Of a stretch of 64,000 bases of DNA, positions 24,343-34,463 are shown one piece after another. The stretch is from Saccharothrix deserti (lineage in GTDB: Bacteria; Actinomycetota; Actinomycetes; Mycobacteriales; Pseudonocardiaceae), in contig NZ_VKAB01000001.1 in assembly GCF_009769385.1 (NCBI RefSeq), forward strand, positions 558,001-622,000, read 5' to 3'. The stretch's first letter is position 1, and each line of letters begins with the position of its first letter. The notes under the pieces were generated by a model that did no database searches, was not told the DNA's origin, and was given only the letters and a program-made list of their open reading frames with translations. Both the position numbers and the translations under genes were made by a program.

Positions 24343-26334
24343 CTAGAGCCCGTTGGCCTCGCGCACGACGGTCACGATCTCGTCCATGATCTGGGTCAGC
24401 TCGTAGTCCTTGGGCGTGAACACCCGCGCCACACCGCGGTCGCGGAGCTTGTCGGCGTCGTCGGGCGGGACGATCCCCCCGACGATCACCGGCACGTCAC
24501 CGGCGCCGGCCGCACGCAGGCCGTCGACCACCGCGGGCACGACCTCCAGGTGCGAGCCGGACAGGATCGACAGGCCCACCACGTGCACGTCCTCCTGCAC
24601 GGCGGCGGCCACGATCTGCGCGGGCGTGAGGCGGATCCCCTGGTACACGACCTCGAAGCCGACGTCGCGGGCCCGCACGGCGACCTGCTCGGCGCCGTTC
24701 GAGTGCCCGTCCAGACCGGGCTTGCCGACCAGGATCCGCAGCCGCTCGCCCAGTTCCTCGCCGGTCGCCCGCACGCGCTCCCGCACGCGACCGATCTCGC
24801 TGCCCGCCTCACCGGACGCCGAGGCGGCGGAAACACCGGTGGGGGCACGGTATTCGCCGAACGTCCCACGCAGCGCCGACGCCCACTCACCGGTCGTCAC
24901 GCCCGCCTTCGCGCACGCGATCGTGGCCTCGACCAGGTTCTGGTCCGTCTTCGCCGCCGCCCGCAGGTCGTCCAAAGTGGACTTCACCAGAGCGTCGTCG
25001 CGCGAGGACTTCCACTCCCGGATCGCCTCGACCGCGTGCTGCTCCACGATCGGGTCGATCTGCAGGATCGCGTTCGCGCCCTCGGCCTGCAACGGCGACG
25101 GCTCGGTGGTGGCGAACTTGTTCACGCCCACCACGACGTCCTCACCGGACTCGACCCGCCGACGCCGTTCCGCCAACGACGACACCAGCGCCGACTTCAT
25201 GTACCCGGCCTCGACGGCCGCGACCGCGCCGCCCATCGCCTGCACGCGGTCGATCTCGGCCCGCGCGCCCTCGACGATCTCGGCCACCTTCGCCTCGATG
25301 ACGTGCGAGCCGTCGAAGATGTCCTGGTACTCCAACAGGTCCGTCTCGTAGGCCAGCACCTGCTGCATCCGCAGCGCCCACTGCTGGTCCCACGGCCGGG
25401 GCAGGCCCAGCGCCTCGTTCCACGCGGGCAGCTGGATCGCACGGGCACGCGCGTCGCGGGACAGCGTCACCGCCAGCATCTCCAGCACGATCCGCTGCAC
25501 GTTGTTCTCCGGCTGGGCCTCGGTCAGCCCGAGCGAGTTGACCTGCACGCCGTAGCGGAACCGGCGGTGCTTGGGGTCCGCGATGCCGTACCGGTCGCGG
25601 GTGATCTCGTCCCACAGCTGGACGAACGCCCGCATCTTGCACATCTCCTCGACGAACCGCACGCCTGCGTTGACGAAGAAGGAGATGCGGGCGACCACCT
25701 CACCGCGCCGTTCCTCGGGCACCTGGCCGGAGTCGAACACCGAGTCGAGCACCGCGATCGCGGTGGACAGCGAGTACGCGATCTCCTGCACGGGCGTCGC
25801 GCCCGCCTCCTGCAGGTGGTACGAGCAGATGTTGATCGGGTTCCACTTCGGCACGTTGGACACGGTCCACGCGACCATGTCGGTGATCAGCCGCAGGCTG
25901 GGGCCGGGCGGGAACACGTAGGTGCCGCGGGACAGGTACTCCTTGATGATGTCGTTCTGCGTCGTGCCCGCGAGGGTGGCGCGGTCCGCGCCCTGCTCCT
26001 CGGCGACGCTCACGTACAGCGCGAGCAGCCACATGGCCGTCGCGTTGATGGTCATCGACGTGTTCGCCTCGGCCAGCGGGATCTGGTCGAACAGCTGCCT
26101 CATGTCGCCGATGTGGCTGATCGGCACGCCGACCTTGCCGACCTCGCCCTTGGCCAGCTCGTCGTCCGGGTCGTAGCCGGTCTGCGTCGGCAGGTCGAAC
26201 GCCACGGACAGGCCCGTCTGGCCCTTGGCCAGGTTGCGGCGGTACAGCGCGTTGGAGGCGGTGGCGCTGGAGTGACCCGCGTACGTCCGCATCACCCACG
26301 GACGGTCGCGCTCTCGGTCGGCCGGGTACGGCAC
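24343..26334 (-). CDS. meaA: Ethylmalonyl-CoA mutase (MeaA/Ecm type)
   Basis: 663 residues, single-chain B12 mutase. The acyl-CoA barrel has MRTYAGHSSATASNALYR, FDLPTQTGYDPDD, EANTSMTINATAMWLL and PINICSYHLQEAGATP. The C-terminal cobalamin domain has the base-off motif GKPGLDGHSNGAEQ, GLSILSGSH and VGGIVPPDDADKL. The HSSATASNALYR and DIIKEYLSRGTYVFPPGPSL signatures match the MeaA group, which converts ethylmalonyl-CoA to methylsuccinyl-CoA, rather than methylmalonyl-CoA mutase. GTG 26334 has TAGGAGGT 6 bases upstream. It needs adenosylcobalamin, supplied by the adenosyltransferase at 28944. Confidence 0.92.
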   Translation of the reverse strand: MPYPADRERDRPWVMRTYAGHSSATASNALYRRNLAKGQTGLSVAFDLPTQTGYDPDDELAKGEVGKVGVPISHIGDMRQLFDQIPLAEANTSMTINATAMWLLALYVSVAEEQGADRATLAGTTQNDIIKEYLSRGTYVFPPGPSLRLITDMVAWTVSNVPKWNPINICSYHLQEAGATPVQEIAYSLSTAIAVLDSVFDSGQVPEERRGEVVARISFFVNAGVRFVEEMCKMRAFVQLWDEITRDRYGIADPKHRRFRYGVQVNSLGLTEAQPENNVQRIVLEMLAVTLSRDARARAIQLPAWNEALGLPRPWDQQWALRMQQVLAYETDLLEYQDIFDGSHVIEAKVAEIVEGARAEIDRVQAMGGAVAAVEAGYMKSALVSSLAERRRRVESGEDVVVGVNKFATTEPSPLQAEGANAILQIDPIVEQHAVEAIREWKSSRDDALVKSTLDDLRAAAKTDQNLVEATIACAKAGVTTGEWASALRGTFGEYRAPTGVSAASASGEAGSEIGRVRERVRATGEELGERLRILVGKPGLDGHSNGAEQVAVRARDVGFEVVYQGIRLTPAQIVAAAVQEDVHVVGLSILSGSHLEVVPAVVDGLRAAGAGDVPVIVGGIVPPDDADKLRDRGVARVFTPKDYELTQIMDEIVTVVREANGL

Positions 26335-26395
26335 GGCAACCTCCTACGTGTTGTGTTGCCGCTGCTCCGCAGACGGCGGCTCGGTCGCCTGGGGA

Positions 26396-26466
26396 GTCGG
26401 TCGTTCGCACCTCGTTTCCGGCGATCGAAAGGCGTGATCGCCGGAAACGAGTCACGAACGACCGAC
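26396..26466. repeat. Large inverted repeat in the meaA upstream region
   Basis: 31-base arms, 26396-26426 and 26436-26466, pairing at 28 positions (GTCGGTCGTTCG, 3x3 mismatch, CTCGTTTCCGGCGATC) with a 9-base loop GAAAGGCGT. It lies between divergent genes, so it is not a simple terminator; it may be a leader hairpin of meaA. Confidence 0.75.
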
Positions 26467-26491
26467 GCGACCTCGCGTTGTTCCCCGTAGC

Positions 26492-26506
26492 GTACTGACG
26501 AGTAAC
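26492..26506. promoter_or_regulatory. Palindromic operator-like site
   Basis: GTACTGACGAGTAAC; its reverse complement matches 13 of 16 positions of the palindrome at 12437-12452. Located between meaA and the divergent gene at 26552. Confidence 0.45.
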
Positions 26507-26551
26507 ACGGGTCGCGCGTGCCGTTGCTCACTGAATCGAGACTGGTGGAGC

Positions 26552-26860
26552 ATGGAACGCGTGACCGTGCTCACGTCGTTCCTGCTGCTGGTGGTCGTGT
26601 TCGGGGTGCTCGGCGGAGTGCTGTTCTGGGCGTTCGGCAACGACCGCCGGGCCGTGCCCGACTACACCGGCGACGACTTCGGCCTGCTGACCGAAGTCGC
26701 CGCCGTGCCCACGCAGGCGGCGGCGGACGTGCTGGCCAAACGTTTGCGGAGCGCCCGGATCAGGGTCACCGTGGTGCGCCGCGGCGGGCTGCACCGGCTG
26801 ATGGTGTTCCCCGCCGACGCGTCCGACGCCAAACTGCTGCTCCGAGGGGAGCCTTCCTGA
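26552..26860 (+). CDS. Small single-pass membrane protein
   Basis: 102 residues. One N-terminal transmembrane helix (SFLLLVVVFGVLGGVLFWAF) and a cytoplasmic domain of about 65 residues (TEVAAVPTQAAADVLAKRLR, RIRVTVVRRGGLHRLMVFPA) whose beta-alpha-beta pattern recalls DUF2007-like signal-transducing domains. Function unknown. The stop codon is within the 5' arm of the terminator at 26846-26883. Confidence 0.7.
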   Translation: MERVTVLTSFLLLVVVFGVLGGVLFWAFGNDRRAVPDYTGDDFGLLTEVAAVPTQAAADVLAKRLRSARIRVTVVRRGGLHRLMVFPADASDAKLLLRGEPS

Positions 26861-26883
26861 AGAGGCGATCAGGAAGGCTCCCC
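26846..26883. terminator. Bidirectional terminator
   Basis: Perfect 15-bp stem (GGGGAGCCTTCCTGA, 26846-26860; complement 26869-26883), 8-base loop. It serves the plus-strand gene ending at 26860 and the convergent gene ending at 26906. Confidence 0.88.
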
Positions 26884-26905
26884 CGGGTGTTCTCACATCG
26901 AATCG

Positions 26906-27376
26906 TCAGTAGCGGACACACACATATCGACTCGACGTCGCGAACCTCATGCGGTCCCGGGTGTTCGGACCGTAGATGCCGTCCGCGGCGGTGCCGATGG
27001 CGCTCTGCACGGCCTTCAACGCGGCCTCGGTGCGCGGCCCGAAACTGCCGTCCGTCGCGAGCTGGCCCACTTTCTCGTCCGAGTAGGGCGAGGCCAGGTT
27101 GAGACCCCCATAACACTGGCGCATGGTGGCCTGGAACCGGGACACGATCGTCGTGTTCGCCGCGTAATCGCGGCCGATCTGACAGGAAGGGCTGCCCTTG
27201 GTCGTCGGCACCATGATGTTCTGACCCGAGCGTTCGAAAGCTGTCATCGTGGTGCACGCGGCCAGGGTCGCCGCCGACGCCGGAGCGGCAAACCCGATCG
27301 CGACCGCCCCCATCGTCAGAGCAACCAGGCCGACTGCCCCCCGACGCAGCCTCGACCCTCCGAACAATCCCCTCAT
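26906..27376 (-). CDS. Secreted protein with peptidoglycan-binding-type domain
   Basis: 156 residues from ATG 27376 with GGGGAGA upstream. Sec signal peptide: basic start MRGLFGGSRLRRG, hydrophobic LVALTMGAVAIGFA, cleavage after APASA. The C-terminal half resembles a PG_binding_1 domain: LATDGSFGPRTEAALKAVQ and AADGIYGPNTRDRMRF. Cysteines at CTTM, SCQIG, QCYGG and YVCVRY could form two disulfides. Probably binds cell wall; no catalytic domain. Confidence 0.78.
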   Translation of the reverse strand: MRGLFGGSRLRRGAVGLVALTMGAVAIGFAAPASAATLAACTTMTAFERSGQNIMVPTTKGSPSCQIGRDYAANTTIVSRFQATMRQCYGGLNLASPYSDEKVGQLATDGSFGPRTEAALKAVQSAIGTAADGIYGPNTRDRMRFATSSRYVCVRY

Positions 27377-27503
27377 GTGTCTTCTCCCCCACTCGTCAGA
27401 ACAGCGTGAACCAGCTTGCACAGGAGCCGCGCGATAACGCTGCGACTGTTCCTCACTTTAGGAAAGCCGCGACTCGGGCGGTGTCCGGTGAACGCCCTAC
27501 AAC

Positions 27504-27535
27504 GAAGCCCGCCCCCGCGTACGGGGACGGGCTTC
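27504..27535 (-). terminator. Terminator of murA
   Basis: Arms GAAGCCCG/CGGGCTTC with an inner CCCCG/CGGGG, small loop CGTA. 35 bases past the murA stop. Confidence 0.75.
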
Positions 27536-27569
27536 ATCGCGTGCTGTCACGCGTCGTCGAACCGACCGG

Positions 27570-28832
27570 TCAGGCGCTGACGCGGTCCACGGTCGCGCCG
27601 AGCTTGCGCAGGTTCTCCACGAAGCCCGGGTAGCCGCGCTCGATGTGGAAGATCTCGTACACCTCGGTCGCGCCGTCCGCGCACAGCCCGGCCAGCACCA
27701 GCCCGGCGCCCGCGCGGATGTCCGACGCCCACACCGGCGCGCTGGACAGCCGCTCCACACCGCGCACCACGGCGTGGTGACCGTCGGTGCGCGCGTCCGC
27801 ACCCAGCCGCACCATCTCCTCGATGAACCGGAACCGCGCCTCGAACAGGTTCTCGGTGATCATCGACGTGCCCTCGGACACCGCCGACAGCGCGATCGCG
27901 AACGGCTGGTTGTCGGTGGCGAAACCGGGGTAGGGCAGCGTCACGAAGTCAACCGACTGCGGCCGGTCGCGCTGCACCACGCGGAAGCCGTCGCCGTCCT
28001 CGAACGTGGTCACCTCCGCGCCCGCCATCCGCAGCTTCTCCAGCACCAGGTCGAGGTGGTGCGGGTTCACCCCGCGCACGGTGATGTCACCGCGCGTCAT
28101 CACCGCGGCGAACGCCCAGGTGGCGCCGACGATCCGGTCACCGATCACCCGGTGCTCGGTCGGCTGCAACGACTCGACGCCGTGCACGGTGAGCGTGGAC
28201 GTGCCCGCGCCCTCGATCTTCGCGCCCATCTGCTGGAGCATCACGCAGATGTCCACGATCTCCGGCTCGCGGGCGGCGTTGTCGATGACCGTGGTGCCGT
28301 TGGCCAGCACCGCCGCCATCAGGATGTTCTCCGTCGCGCCCACGCTGGGGAAGTCGAGCCAGATCTGCGCGCCGTGCAGGCCCTCGGCCTCGGCGACCAC
28401 GCAACCGTGCTCGATCTCGCTGTGCGCGCCGAGCTTGCGCAGGCCGTTCTGGTGCATGTCCAGCGGTCTGCTGCCGATCGCGTCACCGCCGGGGAGGGCG
28501 ACCACCGCGCGCTTGCACCGGCCGACCAGGGGACCCAGGACGCAGACGGACGCGCGGAGCTTGCCCATCGCCTCGGAGTCGGCTCGGTGGTTGAGCTCCT
28601 TCGGCGTGGTGATGGTGACCACCCGGCCGTCGAGGGTCACTTCGCAGCCCAGGCTGCGCAGGACGTCCGCCATCAGCGGCACGTCCAGGATCTCCGGGCA
28701 GTTGGTGATGGTGGTGGTGCCCTCGGCCAGCAGTGCCGCCGCCATCAGCTTGAGCACGCTGTTCTTCGCGCCCACGACGTCGACCTCGCCGACGAGGCGC
28801 GCACCACCCTGAACCCGGAAGTGCTCACTCAC
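27570..28832 (-). CDS. murA: UDP-N-acetylglucosamine 1-carboxyvinyltransferase (MurA), Asp117 type
   Basis: 420 residues from GTG 28832 with AAGGAG 7 bases upstream. It catalyses the first committed step of peptidoglycan synthesis, adding enolpyruvate from PEP to UDP-GlcNAc. Family signatures: [65 protein letters not shown] and [18 protein letters not shown]. The active-site loop reads [11 protein letters not shown] with Asp at position 117, where most bacteria have the fosfomycin-targeted Cys; mycobacterial MurA also has Asp117. Confidence 0.95.
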   Translation of the reverse strand: MSEHFRVQGGARLVGEVDVVGAKNSVLKLMAAALLAEGTTTITNCPEILDVPLMADVLRSLGCEVTLDGRVVTITTPKELNHRADSEAMGKLRASVCVLGPLVGRCKRAVVALPGGDAIGSRPLDMHQNGLRKLGAHSEIEHGCVVAEAEGLHGAQIWLDFPSVGATENILMAAVLANGTTVIDNAAREPEIVDICVMLQQMGAKIEGAGTSTLTVHGVESLQPTEHRVIGDRIVGATWAFAAVMTRGDITVRGVNPHHLDLVLEKLRMAGAEVTTFEDGDGFRVVQRDRPQSVDFVTLPYPGFATDNQPFAIALSAVSEGTSMITENLFEARFRFIEEMVRLGADARTDGHHAVVRGVERLSSAPVWASDIRAGAGLVLAGLCADGATEVYEIFHIERGYPGFVENLRKLGATVDRVSA

Positions 28833-28943
28833 GTAAAGAACTCCTTGCTCGTTGTGCCGCAATCCTACGTACGGACTCCGATCGTGGCCGTCCGTGGTGT
28901 TCGCCGCAGTGTCTGAAGTGCCGCAGTGTCTAAAGTGCTGTGC

Positions 28944-29516
28944 ATGGCCGTGCACCTGACGAAGATCTACACCCGCGTCGGCGACGACGGGACAACCGGT
29001 CTCGGCGACTTCTCCCGGGTGCCGAAGACCTCGCCCAGGATCACCGCGTACGCGGATGTGGACGAGACCAACGCCGCGTTGGGCGTGGCCCTGGCGCTCG
29101 GCGCGCTCGAACCGGACGTCGCCGAGGTGGTGCGGCAGGTCCAGAACGACCTGTTCGACGTCGGAGCGGACCTGTGCACGCCCATCGTGCCCGACCCCAA
29201 GTACCCGCCGCTGCGGGTCACCCAGGCCTACGTGGACCGGCTGGAGTCGTGGTGCGACTCGTTCAACTCCCGGTTGGGCAAGCTGGAATCGTTCATCCTC
29301 AACGGTGGCACACCCGGCGCGGCCCTGCTGCACCAGGCCCGGACGATCGCACGGCGGGCCGAGCGCGCCACGTGGGCGTTGATCGAGGTCGAGGCGGACC
29401 AGACGAACGTGCTGACCGCGAAGTACCTGAACCGGCTGTCCGACCTGCTGTTCATCCTCGCCCGGGTGGCCAACCCGGACGGTGACGTGCTCTGGCAGCC
29501 CGGCGCCAACGCCTGA
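28944..29516 (+). CDS. Cob(I)alamin adenosyltransferase, PduO type
   Basis: 190 residues. N-terminal [20 protein letters not shown], the [13 protein letters not shown] motif, [29 protein letters not shown] segment ([18 protein letters not shown]) and the nucleotide- and cobalamin-binding [13 protein letters not shown] with [14 protein letters not shown]. It transfers the adenosyl group of ATP to cob(I)alamin, making the cofactor needed by the mutase at 24343-26334. The start MAVHL is the family N-terminus. Divergent from murA with about 110 bp between starts. Confidence 0.93.
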   Translation: MAVHLTKIYTRVGDDGTTGLGDFSRVPKTSPRITAYADVDETNAALGVALALGALEPDVAEVVRQVQNDLFDVGADLCTPIVPDPKYPPLRVTQAYVDRLESWCDSFNSRLGKLESFILNGGTPGAALLHQARTIARRAERATWALIEVEADQTNVLTAKYLNRLSDLLFILARVANPDGDVLWQPGANA

Positions 29517-29521
29517 CCACG

Positions 29522-29572
29522 CCTGACCACGCTTTGGCCGCGCCGGACAGCCGCCGGACAGCCGTGGTCAGG
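29522..29572. terminator. Weak inverted repeat between convergent genes
   Basis: CCTGACCACG (29522-29531) pairs with CGTGGTCAGG (29563-29572) around a 31-base loop that repeats GCCGGACAGC. It covers the end of the HxlR gene. Possible bidirectional terminator. Confidence 0.4.
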
Positions 29573-29930
29573 GCGCGGGGACGGGCACTTTCCCGGCGCC
29601 GATGCGCTCGATGCGCTCGGTGCCCCGCACGCCCAGTGCCGCCAGCGCGCGGTTGAGCGACACGCCGTGCTCGGTCAGCGAGTACTCGACCTTGGGCGGC
29701 ACCTCCGGGAACACCTCGCGGTGCACGAGGCCCTCCTCCTCCATCTCCCGGAGCTGCTGGACCAGCATCTTCTCGCTCACGCCCGGCAGGCCGCGGCGGA
29801 GTTGGGCGAACCGCCGCACGCCGTACTCGTGCAGCTCCCAGAGGATCAGCGACTTCCACTTCCCGGACACCACGTCCATCGCCGCGTCGATGCCGCAGAA
29901 GTAAGGACCACGTCGCGCCGTCGTCGCCAT
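29568..29930 (-). CDS. HxlR-family transcriptional regulator
   Basis: 120 residues from ATG 29930 (AGGAGG 4 bases upstream). Winged helix: CGIDAAMDVVSGKWKSLILW, RFAQLRRGLPGVSEKMLVQQ, LREMEEEGLVHREVFPEVPP and KVEYSLTEHG. A Cys near the N-terminus (YFCGID) is the usual redox- or electrophile-sensing position in this family. A perfect palindrome 20 bases upstream of the start is the likely autoregulatory operator, and the gene points away from a decayed oxidoreductase gene that was probably its target. Confidence 0.9.
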   Translation of the reverse strand: MATTARRGPYFCGIDAAMDVVSGKWKSLILWELHEYGVRRFAQLRRGLPGVSEKMLVQQLREMEEEGLVHREVFPEVPPKVEYSLTEHGVSLNRALAALGVRGTERIERIGAGKVPVPAP

Positions 29931-29949
29931 CCGGCCTCCTCGATCCACG

Positions 29950-29964
29950 CTTACCAATGGTAAG
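29950..29964. promoter_or_regulatory. Likely HxlR operator
   Basis: CTTACCAATGGTAAG, perfect 15-bp palindrome (7-1-7) in the divergent spacer between hxlR and the oxidoreductase relic. Confidence 0.6.
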
Positions 29965-29982
29965 TACTGCACCAATCAGTCC

Positions 29983-30147
29983 GTACTAGTCGCCGCCCTC
30001 CGGAACATGCTGGACGCCAGTGCCGCACAGGGCATCAGCACCGAGGTGGTCGACACGGTGCAGAACCTCGTCAAACGGCAGATCGACGCCGGTCACGGCA
30101 AGGAGGGCTTCGCCCCGCTCATCGAGAGCATCAAGCAGCCCGCCTGA
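29983..30147 (+). pseudogene. 3' relic of an NAD(P)-dependent oxidoreductase (imine reductase-like)
   Basis: Only about 55 C-terminal codons: VLVAALRNMLDASAAQG, ISTEVVDTVQNLVKRQIDAG, HGKEGFAPLIESIKQPA. This matches the final helices of 6-phosphogluconate-dehydrogenase-fold imine reductases. The remainder of about 230 residues is absent, and the HxlR promoter region lies directly upstream. Deletion of a divergently transcribed target gene is the simplest reading. Confidence 0.55.
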
Positions 30148-30166
30148 GCCACGACACCCGAAAGCT

Positions 30167-30598
30167 TCAGGAGGCCCAGGGAATGGAACGGCCCGGAGGC
30201 GCTGACTCCAACCAGGACAGGAATCCTGTCAGCGCGTCCGGGCCCATCGCGATCTCGACCTCGCCCCTGTTGCCACGACAGCGGAGCACTACCGCGCCCA
30301 TGGGCATCGCGTACGCCTCCGGTGCGGTCGGCTCGCGGCGGTCGTCGATCTCGAAGCCCTCGCGGGAGATGACCATGTCCGGGCCGGAGCGCAGGCTCAG
30401 CACGCGGAACCAGGTGAACTCGTCACCCCGGTAGTGCCCGACGCCCAGGTGCCAACCCCGACCGGAGTCATCGAGTCTCGACCTCAGCGCGACGTGCACA
30501 CCGCCCGCGCGCAACAGCCGGACGCGGCGCCACGTGACATACGCGAGGATCACCACCGCGCCGAACAGGACCACCCCGACCAGTTCGGCGATCCCCAC
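30167..30598 (-). CDS. DUF2550 membrane protein
   Basis: 143 residues from GTG 30598. One N-terminal transmembrane helix (ELVGVVLFGAVVILAYVTW) followed by a DUF2550 domain (GGVHVALRSRLDDSGRGWHL, GHYRGDEFTWFRVLSLRSGP, EIAMGPDALTGFLSWLESAP). It directly follows atpC (22 bp) on the same strand, the standard actinobacterial arrangement; function unknown. Confidence 0.88.
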   Translation of the reverse strand: MGIAELVGVVLFGAVVILAYVTWRRVRLLRAGGVHVALRSRLDDSGRGWHLGVGHYRGDEFTWFRVLSLRSGPDMVISREGFEIDDRREPTAPEAYAMPMGAVVLRCRGNRGEVEIAMGPDALTGFLSWLESAPPGRSIPWAS

Positions 30599-30620
30599 GG
30601 CGTTTGTCCGTTCGTCCGCG

Positions 30621-30986
30621 TCAGGCCGTGTGTCCCGCGGCGCGGAGCCGCGCGATGGCCCGTGCCCGCTGCACGTCGTCGGCGTGCTGGACGTCCGCGC
30701 GGGCCTGCTCGACGTCGATCTCGTGGGAGAGTTCCGCCGCCTCGGCGAGGATGCTCACGCCCTCACCGGTCACGGAGAGGAACCCACCGTGCACAGCCGC
30801 CGTCACGAGTTCGTTGTCGGTGGTCCGGATCCGGACCACGCCACCCTCGACCAACTGCCCGAGCACGGGCTCGTGGCCGGGCAGGATGCCGATCTCGCCC
30901 TCGAGCGTCTGCGCGACCACCGTGGTGGCCGTGCCGGACCACAGGCGGCGTTCCACGGCGACCAACTGGACGGTCATCTCGGCCAC
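30621..30986 (-). CDS. atpC: F1Fo ATP synthase epsilon subunit
   Basis: 121 residues from GTG 30986 ([18 protein letters not shown]), with GGGAG 5-6 bases upstream. N-terminal beta sandwich with [17 protein letters not shown] and the C-terminal helical hairpin. The subunit couples the rotor and can inhibit ATP hydrolysis. Unusually it is not next to atpD: a convergent iclR gene and a terminator at 32040-32076 come between, so atpC must have a promoter of its own in 30987-31275 or depend on unusual read-through. Confidence 0.93.
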   Translation of the reverse strand: MAEMTVQLVAVERRLWSGTATTVVAQTLEGEIGILPGHEPVLGQLVEGGVVRIRTTDNELVTAAVHGGFLSVTGEGVSILAEAAELSHEIDVEQARADVQHADDVQRARAIARLRAAGHTA

Positions 30987-31275
30987 GCGCATCTCCCTCG
31001 TCGACTGGAGTCAACCGCAGTCTAAACGGTCACCGGAAGACCGTGCCGCACCAGCCACCCCCTGGCTATTCCTCCATGCGATACCACCCGGCCGGCGGGC
31101 GCCCCAACGGCGGTCACGGCGATCACCTCCAAGGCCTCTACCAAGGCAAACGCGGAAACCCTCACGGATGTGCCACAGCCGTTGTGAGCATCACCCCACC
31201 CGGTCGGCAGGTTGACAGGCGGGTCTTCGACCGGTTGCGACCGCCATCGTTTCCGGTCAGTGGAAGACTGGGCGC

Positions 31276-32022
31276 GTGACGACACCGAAGTCGCTGCTGG
31301 AGCGCGCGTTCTCACTGCTGTCCGTGTTCACCGTGGACCGCCCCGCGGTGACGCTGTCCGAGCTGAGCCGCCACTCCGGTCTGCCGCTGAGCACCACGCA
31401 CCGGTTGGTGGCGTCCCTGGTGGAGCTGCGCGCCCTCGACCGGACGCCGGACGGGCGGTACTCCGTGGGCCTGAGGCTGCTGGAGCTGGGCGCGCTGTCA
31501 CCGGGCAGCCTGGACCTGCGGGACCGCGCGTTGCCGTTCCTGGAGGACCTGTACGAGGTCACGCGGCACAACGTGCAGTTGGCCGTGCGGGACGGCACGG
31601 AGGTCGTGTACGTCGAGCGGATCTCGGCGCGTGACGCGGTGAACGTGGTGACGCGCGTCGGCAGCCGGATGCCGTTGCACTGCACGGGCGTCGGCCTGGT
31701 GCTGCTGGCCGCCGCGCCGGTCGCCGTGCAGGAATCGGTGTTGGCGGCGCCGTTGAAGCGGTACACGCCGAAGACGATCGTGTCGTCCGGCGAACTGCGC
31801 GAGGTGCTGGCCCGCGTGCGCCGGGACGGTTACGCCGTCAGCGACCGCCAGATCGAGATGATCACGTACTCGGTCGCCGCACCCGTGCGCGGCCAGAACG
31901 GTGACGTGGTGGCCGCCGTGTCCGCCGTGGTGCCGACGGGAACGCGCACGGACACCCTCGTGCCCGCCGTGCGGACGTGCGGGTTGGCGATCTCCCGCGC
32001 CCTCGGCTGGGGCGCCGGCTGA
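31276..32022 (+). CDS. IclR-family transcriptional regulator inserted in the atp locus
   Basis: 248 residues from GTG 31276. N-terminal winged helix (LLERAFSLLSVFTVDRPAVT, LSELSRHSGLPLSTTHRLVA) and C-terminal effector domain (DLYEVTRHNVQLAVRDGTEV, SRMPLHCTGVGLVLLAAAP, GYAVSDRQIEMITYSVAAPV). The effector and targets are unknown; no divergent catabolic operon is present, the divergent neighbour being atpC. It lies opposite to the atp genes, between atpC and atpD. Confidence 0.9.
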   Translation: MTTPKSLLERAFSLLSVFTVDRPAVTLSELSRHSGLPLSTTHRLVASLVELRALDRTPDGRYSVGLRLLELGALSPGSLDLRDRALPFLEDLYEVTRHNVQLAVRDGTEVVYVERISARDAVNVVTRVGSRMPLHCTGVGLVLLAAAPVAVQESVLAAPLKRYTPKTIVSSGELREVLARVRRDGYAVSDRQIEMITYSVAAPVRGQNGDVVAAVSAVVPTGTRTDTLVPAVRTCGLAISRALGWGAG

Positions 32023-32039
32023 ACAAGTCCCCGGACAAG

Positions 32040-32076
32040 CCGAAAGGGCCGTCCCCCAACGGGAACGGCCCTTCGG
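32040..32076. terminator. Bidirectional terminator between iclR and atpD
   Basis: CCGAAAGGGCCGT (32040-32052) pairs with ACGGCCCTTCGG (32065-32076), one bulged A. Lies in the 69-bp convergent gap, so it should stop atpD transcription before atpC. Confidence 0.8.
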
Positions 32077-32091
32077 TGCGTGCGGGAGAGC

Positions 32092-34456
<2,365 letters not shown>

Positions 34457-34463
34457 GCCTACG

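Noticed and set aside
26335..26551. Cobalamin riboswitch in front of the B12-dependent mutase
   Set aside because: No B12-box-like sequence is visible; only a long simple hairpin is present.
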